DNA of 64,000 nt from Limisphaerales bacterium (GTDB lineage Bacteria; Verrucomicrobiota; Verrucomicrobiia; Limisphaerales; AAA164-E04). Location of the stretch: the NCBI GenBank assembly GCA_024761205.1, contig JAMASS010000004.1, positions 558,001 through 622,000 of the forward strand. Direction: 5' to 3'. Under the pieces are notes generated by a model. That model was not told the origin of the DNA and searched no databases. It saw nothing but the letters and a program-made list of their open reading frames with translations. Shown one piece after another: positions 57,607 through 64,000 of this stretch. The position numbers and the translations under genes were made by a program. Numbering within the stretch: the stretch's first letter is position 1; every line of letters begins with the position of its first letter.

Positions 57607-59721
57607 TCATCCGGTGACGGACGGTCGGCGGGAGAGGATCGCGGAGGATCCGGTTTCCAGCGTGGCGAGGATGAGCGCGGCGAGGACCATCCAACGCCAG
57701 AATTTTTGGCTGCTTTCGATTTCAGTGGCTTTGAGTTTGCTCTGGGCTTCTTCAACGATCGGATTGACTTTCTCTGACGCCTTGGTTTGTCCCATCGGGA
57801 TACCTAATCCGAGTAGTGTCTCTTCGAGGATCGGGGCTGTTGAACTTTCGGAGGGATGCAAATTCACGGCGAAGCGAATCGGTGAATTGGCAGTCTGAAT
57901 GGTATAGATGCCGGGTTCGGAAGTGTCTCGAAAGAGAAGGTTGTCGCCGAGATCAATCGTTGTGTTTTCCGGCGTTTGGATCAAAAGCTCCGCCTCGCTG
58001 GTGAGCGAAGTGAGATCGACCTCTTGGCCCACAAAGTAGTGGGATTTGACTTCGTGAATGCCGTCGCCAAAATCCAGCAGAGCGTAGAGAAAAGGAACGA
58101 ATTTCGTGGACAAGGCGAACTGACTGCGCTGGGGTTGCCACCCAAAGGCGGTGACAAAGAGGGAGCCCGAGCCTCGTGGGAATTGGACGATTGCCGGGAG
58201 GCCGTTGTCGAACTGGGCAATAATTCGAGCAGTTTCGCAGCTTTCGATATCGAGCGTGTGATGGGTCCAAAATCGGATTTTTGTGAAGTCACTGAAGCGG
58301 GGATCGGCAAAGCTGACGAAGAGGGGATGTTGGAAGTCGATCTCACCAAAGAGGGCGTAGCGCTGCGAGGCGGAGGGGGTGGCGCGGATCGTTGTGTCTT
58401 GGACGAGTGATTGAAGGGTGGGCTCCAAACCGTCTTGATGCAGCGCCAGCAGACCGGTTGTCCCAGCTTCAATGACGCGACCGACCTGGTCCGCCAACTC
58501 AGCGCTGAGGGGTTCGCTGATGACGATCAAACGAGCGTCTTGGAGCGCCTCTTCCAGCAGTGGTTGATTCGGAGGGAACACGGCCGCGGAAACGACGTGG
58601 CGTTGGGTCTGTTGGAATGCTTTGTCCAGATAGAAGAGTAATCTTTCCGGGTTGTTTTCCGCTGGCCAGCCCAAGTAGATAACCTTACTTTCGCGCGCTC
58701 GCAACGGAACACGCCACACGGTATTGTCAAAGTCATGGTCATCACCACTGATCTTCAGAATGTCTGGCGGAAAATCCGTGGGCTCACCCGGAGCGTCCAA
58801 TACGCGACTTTTTCCCGGCGGGATATAGACCTCTGTTTGAGAAGCCATTTGATCTGCGGTCTCGTCCCGAACCCAGCCGAAACGAAATGTTTCCGCTTCG
58901 GATGAAGTTGCGTTGGAGATTCGGATCCGCACGCTCTCGTGTTCCACCAGGCTGGCGTATGCCGCCAAACTCGGGACCGCATGGATGCCGACGTTGGTGT
59001 CGCCGTCAACGTCCACGGCATGAAATTGAACCACGCATCCTTTCGGCCATTCAAAGCCCTGAATGCCGTCCAACAACATGCCGGACTGGAGATCACCAAT
59101 CACCATGACCCGCCAATCCAGATTTTCTTTGTCGTGTTCCCCGATCCGGGTGGATTCTTCCAGGAGATCCACAGCGGTGAGAATCGCCTTGCCTAAATGG
59201 GTCGCCTTCCAAGTCGGTTGGCGCTCACCAGCCTGATTGATGATTTGAATCGCGCGATCTGCGGTCGGCGCGCTGTCCCATTGTTCGAAGGTGACAATGG
59301 GATGCAGCTGCGTGTCAAAGGTATAGGCCGACACTAGGGCGTTGGAATCGAGCCGATTAACCTCACGCGATAAAATGGTTTGGGCTTCATTCCACGCCTG
59401 GCCACGTCTCATGCTGGCACTGGCGTCGAGCAGGATAATATTGCGCTGGGGATTCTCAGCCGCCGCCGTGGGATCCAACGCTCGCTTGATGTAGGGGCGA
59501 GCAAAAGCCAGGGCGAGTAAAAGTAAAATCAAGCACCGCAGCAACAGCAGCCACAAGTGCTCGAAGCGGCTTTTTCGGGTCAAACGAGGCGGCGAGGGTT
59601 CGAGGAATCGGATGGTGCTAAACGAAACCTTATTCCGAGTGGACCGTCGGATGAGATGGAAGATAACCGGGAGCACAATGGCGAGTGATCCAGCAAGAAA
59701 GAGGGGATAGAGAAAATTCAT
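57607..59721 (-). CDS. Large BatA-like vWA membrane protein
   Basis: 704 residues. The N-terminus is a BatA-type double hairpin: MNFLYPLFLAGSLAIVLPVI helix, a basic loop, then LLLLRCLILLLLALAFARP. A vWA domain follows with LDASASM as MIDAS (near residue 98). A long periplasmic region (about 260-660) contains a ThuA/GATase-like segment (RLIVISEPLSAELADQVG). A C-terminal helix (about 680-700, MVLAALILATLETGSSAIL) anchors it. It follows the DUF58 gene by 12 bases. It is a second, differently built vWA/DUF58 pair, beside the classical bat operon at 8.9-17.4 kb. Confidence 0.88.
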   Translation of the reverse strand: MNFLYPLFLAGSLAIVLPVIFHLIRRSTRNKVSFSTIRFLEPSPPRLTRKSRFEHLWLLLLRCLILLLLALAFARPYIKRALDPTAAAENPQRNIILLDASASMRRGQAWNEAQTILSREVNRLDSNALVSAYTFDTQLHPIVTFEQWDSAPTADRAIQIINQAGERQPTWKATHLGKAILTAVDLLEESTRIGEHDKENLDWRVMVIGDLQSGMLLDGIQGFEWPKGCVVQFHAVDVDGDTNVGIHAVPSLAAYASLVEHESVRIRISNATSSEAETFRFGWVRDETADQMASQTEVYIPPGKSRVLDAPGEPTDFPPDILKISGDDHDFDNTVWRVPLRARESKVIYLGWPAENNPERLLFYLDKAFQQTQRHVVSAAVFPPNQPLLEEALQDARLIVISEPLSAELADQVGRVIEAGTTGLLALHQDGLEPTLQSLVQDTTIRATPSASQRYALFGEIDFQHPLFVSFADPRFSDFTKIRFWTHHTLDIESCETARIIAQFDNGLPAIVQFPRGSGSLFVTAFGWQPQRSQFALSTKFVPFLYALLDFGDGIHEVKSHYFVGQEVDLTSLTSEAELLIQTPENTTIDLGDNLLFRDTSEPGIYTIQTANSPIRFAVNLHPSESSTAPILEETLLGLGIPMGQTKASEKVNPIVEEAQSKLKATEIESSQKFWRWMVLAALILATLETGSSAILSRRPSVTG

Positions 59722-59733
59722 GGCTGGTGGCGG

Positions 59734-60663
59734 CTAGCGAGCAATAACTTTGCTCCGGGACATTCGGGCTTTGAGAAAATCGAATAGCTGCAACTCCAGC
59801 GGTTGCTCGGTGGTGAGAAAATGGTAGCCGATACCGTTCTTGTTACAAATAGACTCCACGGTCGCAAGGTGTTTCTCAAGTCTTTCGAGGTAGCCTTTAC
59901 GCGCCTGATTAGGGTCTACATAGACCTCTTTCCCAGACTCCACATCCTGAAAGAAATTGGCTTGATCGAAAGTAAAGCGGCGTTCGGCTGGGTCGAGAAG
60001 CTGGAACACCTGAACTTCGTGCCCGCAGGCCCGAAGCAAACGCAGGCGATTTTCCAAGGCCTCAATAGGCGCCAACAGGTCTGAAATCAACACCACCAGC
60101 CCGCGCCTGCGAACCAACTCGACGATTCGCTGCAGCGGGCTTTCAAGATCGGTTGAAGCGCCACTCGGCGGCTTCTCCAGAGCGAGCATGATTCGCCGGA
60201 GATGACCGCTGCGGTTTCGCGCGGGAAGGAAGTCATTGATCTTGTCCGCAAACGATAGCAGCCCCACCGCATCGCCTTGCTGGAAGAGAAAATAACCCAG
60301 GGTGGCTGCCAGTGTGTTGGCGTAGTGGTATTTTGTATAGTCCCGGCTGCCATACTCCATTGACCGACTTTGATCCACCAGCAGATGACATCGGAGGTTG
60401 GTCTCATCCTCAAACTTTTTGATGTAGTAGCGATCACTCCGAGCATAAAGCTTCCAATCGAGGTAACGGGGATCATCTCCCGGCGAATATTGTCGATATT
60501 CGCTGAACTCGACGGAAAAGCCATGGAAAGGACTGCGATGGAGCCCGTTCCAAAAACCCTCGACGATCACCTTCGCCCGCAGTTCAAGGTTTTTGACAGC
60601 CATGAGGGCTTGGGGACTGACGAACCCCTGCTGACCCAAGACACTCTTTCCTTCTCTTGCCAA
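59734..60663 (-). CDS. DUF58 protein, second copy
   Basis: 309 residues. The DUF58 core motif FSEYRQYSPGDDPRYLDWKL lies near residues 52-71, followed by a vWA-like fold with LVDQSRSMEYG and, later, GLVVLISDLLAP. Compared with the copy at 15460-16413, the metal-site loop is more complete (Asp-x-Ser-x-Ser kept as DQSRS). No MoxR gene lies upstream; the adjacent upstream DNA is the cassette array. It could share the MoxR of the main operon. Confidence 0.93.
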   Translation of the reverse strand: MAREGKSVLGQQGFVSPQALMAVKNLELRAKVIVEGFWNGLHRSPFHGFSVEFSEYRQYSPGDDPRYLDWKLYARSDRYYIKKFEDETNLRCHLLVDQSRSMEYGSRDYTKYHYANTLAATLGYFLFQQGDAVGLLSFADKINDFLPARNRSGHLRRIMLALEKPPSGASTDLESPLQRIVELVRRRGLVVLISDLLAPIEALENRLRLLRACGHEVQVFQLLDPAERRFTFDQANFFQDVESGKEVYVDPNQARKGYLERLEKHLATVESICNKNGIGYHFLTTEQPLELQLFDFLKARMSRSKVIAR

Positions 60664-60723
60664 ATGAAACCCGCTTCCCTTGAAATTGCCTTCCCCGAGA
60701 AACTACCCACGATTCCCCGCCAA

Positions 60724-60817
60724 GCAAACAAAAACGCCCACCCCGGAAAAGCGGAGCGGGCGAAGCGGGCGCAGAAGAAAAGGCGGTTGCCGCAAGGCCA
60801 GCCCTCAGCCGATGCCG
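60724..60817. repeat. About 94-bp repeat, copy 1 (contains a minus-strand terminator)
   Basis: The segment from GCAAACAAAAACGCCC to CAGCCGATGCCG recurs with few changes at 61242-61338. Read on the minus strand, CGCCC...GGGCG forms a hairpin followed by TTTTTG (about 60730-60762), so it can terminate the array transcript before the DUF58 gene. Confidence 0.8.
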
Positions 60818-60818
60818 C

Positions 60819-61151
60819 CTAATAATCAAACACCTTATATCCGGCGCGGAGCAACAAACTAAGGGCAGTTCCCCCGGAAAGAAACAACAGGAACGCCGCT
60901 CCCAGCAGGACCGGAACTCGCTGCCGCCGACTGCCCCACACCGCCACCGGAAGCAACATGACCGCGTTTAGGAGAGTCAGAAACACAACGACCAAACCTA
61001 GGCACGCCTCTGCAAGCGAAAATCCGGACAAAGCTGGAAGGCAAAAATCAAAGAAACCAAAAACAACAGCGACCACAAAGATCGCCCGTGCCCACCAAAG
61101 CCGCTTTGTCAAGCATTTCTGATTGGGGACAAAGTAGGTTTTCAAGTCCAT
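60819..61151 (-). CDS. Small membrane protein of the cassette array, copy 4
   Basis: 110 residues from the ATG at 61151 (MDLKTYFVPNQKCLTKRL). A reading from 61211 includes a relic of the upstream tail and is rejected. Three hydrophobic segments are present, with VMLLPVAVWGSRRQRVPVLL in the middle. It is a close homologue of the gene at 61326-61658 and more distantly of those at 61722 and 62293. Shared marks are an N-terminal [YI]F[LIV] motif with a basic patch and the LPVxxWG motif. Function unknown. Confidence 0.7.
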   Translation of the reverse strand: MDLKTYFVPNQKCLTKRLWWARAIFVVAVVFGFFDFCLPALSGFSLAEACLGLVVVFLTLLNAVMLLPVAVWGSRRQRVPVLLGAAFLLFLSGGTALSLLLRAGYKVFDY

Positions 61152-61168
61152 GCCTGCGCATCCTTTCA

Positions 61169-61237
61169 TCAGCGTCGTTCGTTGCGCCCGTCTCTCGTCA
61201 GATCCCGGCAACCGTAAATCTTAAAGCTATCCATCCC
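61169..61237 (-). pseudogene. Relic of the B-protein tail before copy 4
   Basis: Reads GMDSFKIYGCRDLTRDG then stops at 61169. It corresponds to the last residues of protein B (GIESWQIYGCADLQRNGP). It sits between the repeat at 61242 and the start of the small membrane gene. Confidence 0.7.
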
Positions 61238-61241
61238 GCCG

Positions 61242-61338
61242 GCAACAAACAAAAAACCCGCCCCGGAAAAACCGAGGCGGGCGAAGCGGGCGCAGGGGAA
61301 AAGGCGGTTGCCGCAAGGCCAGCCCTCAGCCGATGCCG
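61242..61338. repeat. About 97-bp repeat, copy 2
   Basis: Matches 60724-60817. It follows the 110-residue membrane gene whose stop (61326-61328) lies inside the repeat. Confidence 0.8.
61251..61281 (-). terminator. Intrinsic terminator within repeat copy 2
   Basis: On the minus strand CCCGCC pairs with GGCGGG, extended by three inner pairs after one mismatch, and is followed by TTTTTT. It ends the transcript of the small membrane gene at 61326-61658. Confidence 0.8.
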
Positions 61339-61658
61339 TAACGTGCGGCGCGGTCCAATAAACTAAGGGCTTGCATCCAGAAACCGTATAACAGGAACGC
61401 CACTCCCAGCAGGGCCGGAACCCTTTGCCGCCAACTGCCCCACACCACCACCGGAAGCAAAACGACAGCATTCAGGAGCATCAGAAAGTCAAAGGCCAAA
61501 CCAAAGCATGCCTCTGCAAGCGAAAATCCAGACAAAGCCGCATTCTCAAACATACTAATTACATTAGCAAATACAACGATTGCCAGAGCAGTGTATAACC
61601 GCTTGGTCAAAGCGGACTGCTCCGGTATGAAGTAATGTCTGATTTTGTCTTTGTCCAT
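61326..61658 (-). CDS. Small membrane protein of the cassette array, copy 3
   Basis: 110 residues, starting MDKDKIRHYFIPEQSALTKR with AGGAG upstream. It has three hydrophobic segments, SGFSLAEACFGLAFDFLMLL in the second and VVLLPVVVWGSWRQRVPALL in the third. The SGFSLAEAC stretch and LPVxVWGS.RQRVP are shared with copy 4, so the two come from a recent duplication. Function unknown. Confidence 0.72.
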   Translation of the reverse strand: MDKDKIRHYFIPEQSALTKRLYTALAIVVFANVISMFENAALSGFSLAEACFGLAFDFLMLLNAVVLLPVVVWGSWRQRVPALLGVAFLLYGFWMQALSLLDRAARYGIG

Positions 61659-61683
61659 TTTCTCCTGTCCGTTCTTCTTAGGG

Positions 61684-61737
61684 TCAGGGCGCGTCGGGAG
61701 GGGGCGGAGGGTCGGTCCGCCTTAAATCCCGGCAATC
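61684..61737 (-). pseudogene. Relic of the B-protein tail before copy 3
   Basis: Reads DCRDLRRTDPPPPPDAP and then stops. The CRDL core matches the YGC(A/R)DL tail of protein B. It overlaps the 3' end of the 99-residue membrane gene in a different frame. Confidence 0.5.
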
Positions 61738-62021
61738 CATTCAAAAAATATACTCACCCAAAAAACCAGAGGGACGACGGACAGCAACCATGCCAGCCGC
61801 TTCTGCCGACCGATTCCCCATATCGCAACGGGAAACAAGAAAAACGGGATGGCACACATACAGGCACCGAAAAAATCAAGTAATAAGGGATTCGGGCGGG
61901 GAGAGGAAACGATAGCCAAGATCCATGCCAAATAAACGAACAGTGACCCAATCAGCCGGTGTTTCACTTTGCCGAACCGTCTGCCAAGGAAGTATTCCTT
62001 GAAGTTAAAATTTCGCTTCAT
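61722..62021 (-). CDS. Small membrane protein of the cassette array, copy 2
   Basis: 99 residues. The basic N-terminus with FKEYFLGRRFGKVKHRLI is followed by hydrophobic segments near 22-40, 46-68 and 77-95. It has FLFPVAIWGIGRQKRLAWLL, the family LPVxxWG-type motif with a basic patch. Homologous to the other three small membrane genes but diverged. Function unknown. Confidence 0.7.
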   Translation of the reverse strand: MKRNFNFKEYFLGRRFGKVKHRLIGSLFVYLAWILAIVSSPRPNPLLLDFFGACMCAIPFFLFPVAIWGIGRQKRLAWLLSVVPLVFWVSIFFEWIAGI

Positions 62022-62046
62022 ATTTCATCCTCTCCCCGCCTCAAGG

Positions 62047-62190
62047 TTACGGCCCATTTCTTTGCAGGTCCGCGCATCCATAGATCTTATAATTTTCCAT
62101 GCCCTCGAACCCATGCTCCAATGCCTTAGTTTTGAAAGCTTCCATGCATGTATTCAACGGCCGGTTCGCCATTCGGTTGGAAAAAGGCAA
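62047..62190 (-). pseudogene. Relic of the B-protein C-terminus before copy 2
   Basis: About 47 codons: PFSNRMANRPLNTCMEAF, KALEHGFEGMENYKIYGC and ADLQRNGP, ending in TAA. It aligns end to end with the last 47 residues of protein B (MANQPLYECMRLF, KALEHGFEGIESWQIYGC). No start codon or upstream part remains. Confidence 0.85.
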
Positions 62191-62214
62191 TCGAGGCGAT
62201 CAATTAGTCGATGC

Positions 62215-62526
62215 CTAACGAAACCATGATATCAGGGCTGCTACCAGAGTCGCTAACGGAGGAATAGACAACAAGACCGCCGCGATCTTTTGTCAGCGTT
62301 TTCCCCATAAGATCACCGGAAGCATGACAACCAAGCCCACAAGAAGTATGGAGTATCCGATCATGTCCCGAGGATGGCTGCGTTCACCACTGAATCTCAG
62401 AGAAGGCATGAACACTCCACTCAAAAGATAAGCCGCGAGTGCCCATAAAAGACGCCAATAGAAACTATTGAAACGTTTGCCAAGAAAGATTTTTCGGTAA
62501 TCCCGTTTCACTGTCCTGCCTTTCAC
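62215..62526 (-). pseudogene. Small membrane protein of the cassette array, copy 1, with in-frame stop
   Basis: Starts at 62526 (MKGRTVKRDYRKIFLGKRF), seven bases after the B-protein stop. It runs to VVMLPVILWGKR, where a TGA at 62293-62295 ends a 77-residue product. The same frame continues QKIAAVLLSIPPLATLVAAL to a TAG at 62215-62217. That matches the third hydrophobic segment of its homologues, where Arg stands at the TGA position. A single CGA to TGA change explains the truncation. Confidence 0.75.
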
Positions 62527-62532
62527 TTGTGG

Positions 62533-63022
62533 TTAAGGACCGTTGCGCTGCAAGTCCGCGCATCCGTAAATTTGCCAACTTTCTATTCCCTCGAATCCAT
62601 GTTCCAGAGCCTTATCGGTGAACAACCGCATACATTCATACAGAGGCTGGTTCGCCATCCAGTTGTTAAAGAAAACGCCTAGGGCTTCCGCCATTTCGTT
62701 GTGTTTAGTTCCCCCGTAGGTAAGATTGTTTATTGTAATCAAAGGGTGAAGATACCAAGGACCTTCGGAACCTCTCGGCACTGAAATTGTTTCTGACCAC
62801 AGCACGATGGCTCGGGGTTGGCGTCCCGCCCTTTGATACTCCGCCCCGGTGCTGGTCACTTGCGGAATGCCGAAGGCGTCGCACCACTCTTTCCCGGCGG
62901 TATTGCAGCCCATGAGGATGACGAGGCGGTAGGGATACTGGTTCACGTTTTCGCTGTCGGACGGAGCCGACGGTGGCCACAGACTGCGCCCCGAACTCCT
63001 GATTGATCTGAACGGCGTTCAT
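62533..63022 (-). pseudogene. Array protein B, caspase/CHAT-like, frameshifted
   Basis: Starts at 63022 with an ATGA overlap on gene A (MNAVQINQEFGAQSVATV). After a one-base shift near 62965 it continues SAPSDSENVNQYPYRLVILM and GCNTAGKEWCDAFGIP. The strand-GC motif resembles the catalytic Cys block of caspase-like and CHAT peptidases, but no paired His motif was placed with confidence. The C-terminus is KALEHGFEGIESWQIYGC. The readable 3' part alone (137 codons from a GTG at 62946) could still be translated. Closely followed by a small membrane gene, as expected of a two-gene cassette. Confidence 0.65.
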
Positions 63023-63693
63023 GAGGTTTCGGGCGGCGGCGGGCGGAAGGCGCGAGCGTCGATGCACTGCGGGATGTTCTCCGTGGCCGGATCGAAACCC
63101 ACCAGGGGCTTGCCCTCCCAGTTTTCAAATTGAATGATGCAGTCGCCGTCCGGCCGGCCATCCTCCAAAAAACCCATCCAAACATAAGGAGCATCCGGAA
63201 GACAATTTCCGCCGTTCGGATAATCGTCAACACTTCCCTGCACCCGTTCTTTGTATTCCTCCCAGGTCTCGGTGAGATACCAGTAAGTGCCATAATCATC
63301 ACCGGTGGCACACAGTTCGGCGTAGGCATCCCGGTCCGGGTTCAGGTCGTTGCGTTCCCCGCCCACCACGGCGTTGCGGGCGTTGCACGCCGAGCGAAAC
63401 CAGATCGGTTGAGGTTTGTAACGGAACCCCAGACCCAGAGCACCGAGACCGATGATTTCCCCTTCTTTTGAGTGGATCGGCTCAATCTCATCCATAATCT
63501 CACAACGCTTTTCCTGCTGATACAACCGCCATGGATGGTAGAGTTTTCCCTGCCAATGTGCAGGCCATTGATGGTAGAAGAAACTATAGAAATATCCCCC
63601 TTTTCCCGGGGACAGAATGGCTGCCGCCTTTATCCGCCGGGAGGGCGGGTCGTAAAACATATACCAGTCTTTGTCCGGAGATTTGATCTCCAC
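63019..63693 (-). CDS. Array protein A, unknown function
   Basis: 224 residues with a GTG start (VEIKSPDKDWYMFYDPPSRR) and a GGAGGG site upstream. The protein is rich in aromatic residues and Gly/Asp, without a signal peptide or membrane helix. It ends DARAFRPPPPETS. Its stop overlaps the start of gene B. The C-terminal 22 residues recur at the right edge of the window in a second copy, and its N-terminus recurs at 63717-63806. I do not recognise the family. Confidence 0.7.
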   Translation of the reverse strand: MEIKSPDKDWYMFYDPPSRRIKAAAILSPGKGGYFYSFFYHQWPAHWQGKLYHPWRLYQQEKRCEIMDEIEPIHSKEGEIIGLGALGLGFRYKPQPIWFRSACNARNAVVGGERNDLNPDRDAYAELCATGDDYGTYWYLTETWEEYKERVQGSVDDYPNGGNCLPDAPYVWMGFLEDGRPDGDCIIQFENWEGKPLVGFDPATENIPQCIDARAFRPPPPETS

Positions 63694-63716
63694 AAGCCCT
63701 CCTTTCGTTACAATAG

Positions 63717-63806
63717 CTATGTTTGTCCTTGCAATGCGGAATGACCGCCGCTTTCATCCACCGGGAGGGACGGGTCGTAAAAGGCATACAAGCTCTCGAT
63801 TGCCAT
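63717..63806 (-). pseudogene. N-terminal relic of a second protein A
   Basis: 29 codons from the ATG at 63806 with AAGGAGAG upstream: MAIESLYAFYDPSLP, then out of frame and a TAG. At DNA level the stretch continues to match the first 80 bases of gene A (TTTTACGACCCG..CCTCCCGG), so it is a truncated duplicate. Confidence 0.7.
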
Positions 63807-63823
63807 CGACGTCTCTCCTTTGC

Positions 63824-63931
63824 TTACGGCGCCAGAGCTTTCCAGACGGGGAAGCGTAGCCCCACTAGGTTGGCGCAGGCGGTAACCACAGCCTGCGCCC
63901 CGGACTCCTGATTGATTCGAACGATGTTCAT
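63824..63931 (-). pseudogene. N-terminal relic of a second protein B
   Basis: 35 codons from the ATG at 63931: MNIVRINQESGAQAV matches MNAVQINQEFGAQSV of the longer copy. The similarity then ends at TACANLVGLRFPVWKALAP before a TAA. Confidence 0.75.
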
Positions 63932-64000
63932 GAGGTTTCGGGCGGCGGCGGGCGGAAGGTGCGGGCGTCGATGAAGGGCTGCGGGAGGTTCTCCGTAGCC
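63928..64000 (-). CDS. C-terminal end of a second protein A, cut by the window edge
   Basis: Reads ATENLPQPFIDARTFRPP and PPETS to a TGA that overlaps the next ATG, the same junction as in the complete A-B pair (ATENIPQCIDARAFRPPPPE). The rest lies beyond base 64000. Confidence 0.75.
   Translation of the reverse strand, partial: ATENLPQPFIDARTFRPPPPETS

Noticed and set aside
62293-62295. Possible recoding of TGA as an amino acid
   Set aside because: Many normal genes here end in TGA (for example infB neighbours, batD and hsdR flanks), and the affected genes also carry frameshifts, so plain decay explains the in-frame TGA codons.

Overview
The window looks like a chromosomal segment of a Verrucomicrobiota bacterium. 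The basis is the long MoxR-DUF58-Bat operon, a second vWA/DUF58 locus, a prepilin N-terminus of the IELLVVIAI type, and SGNH-type and EF-hand/esterase relics of kinds I associate with this phylum. This is inference from gene content; no 16S or marker phylogeny was possible.

Layout. 1-4.9 kb (+): a membrane protein, an ABC ATPase, a zinc-ribbon hypothetical and rnc. 4.9-8.9 kb: a decayed accessory patch with a tyrosine recombinase, a broken PIN-domain gene, a broken RidA gene and small uncertain ORFs. 8.9-17.4 kb (-): one operon moxR > DUF58 > DUF4381-like > batA > batB > batC > small membrane ORF > batD > batE. 17.5-25.4 kb (-): rpe, nusA, infB, rbfA, nrnA, truB, ribF, the conserved transcription/translation cluster without rimP directly upstream of nusA. 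25.5-29.9 kb (-): ftsH and a tail-specific protease. 30.2-39.5 kb (+): rhomboid protease, purB, SDR, dsbD-like, then prs-rplY-pth-rpsF-ssb-rplI, closed by a clear terminator and a tRNA-Arg(CCG).

From the tRNA to about 57.5 kb the DNA is accessory. A type I restriction-modification locus (hsdM-fic-[nucleotidyltransferase pseudogene]-hsdS-trypsin-like protease-[chimeric scar]-DUF3644-[hsdR relic]-hsdR) carries several scars of earlier exchanges. It is followed by 7 kb of wrecked genes: an EF-hand/esterase, further alpha/beta hydrolases, a minus-strand coiled-coil pair, an IS1595-type element that truncates a prepilin gene, and a split SGNH-like gene. Reading frames there can be followed only by changing frame repeatedly, so this is old decay rather than coding DNA.

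57.6-60.7 kb (-) holds a second BatA-like vWA protein with a DUF58 protein. From 60.7 kb to the end there is a tandem cassette array on the minus strand: a 224-aa protein (A), a protein with a caspase/CHAT-like GCNT motif (B), and four small homologous membrane proteins. The lower three membrane genes each follow a relic of the B C-terminal tail. Partial second copies of A and B run off the right edge. The architecture resembles toxin/immunity cassette arrays. I could not match it to a described system, and it is the best candidate here for something new.
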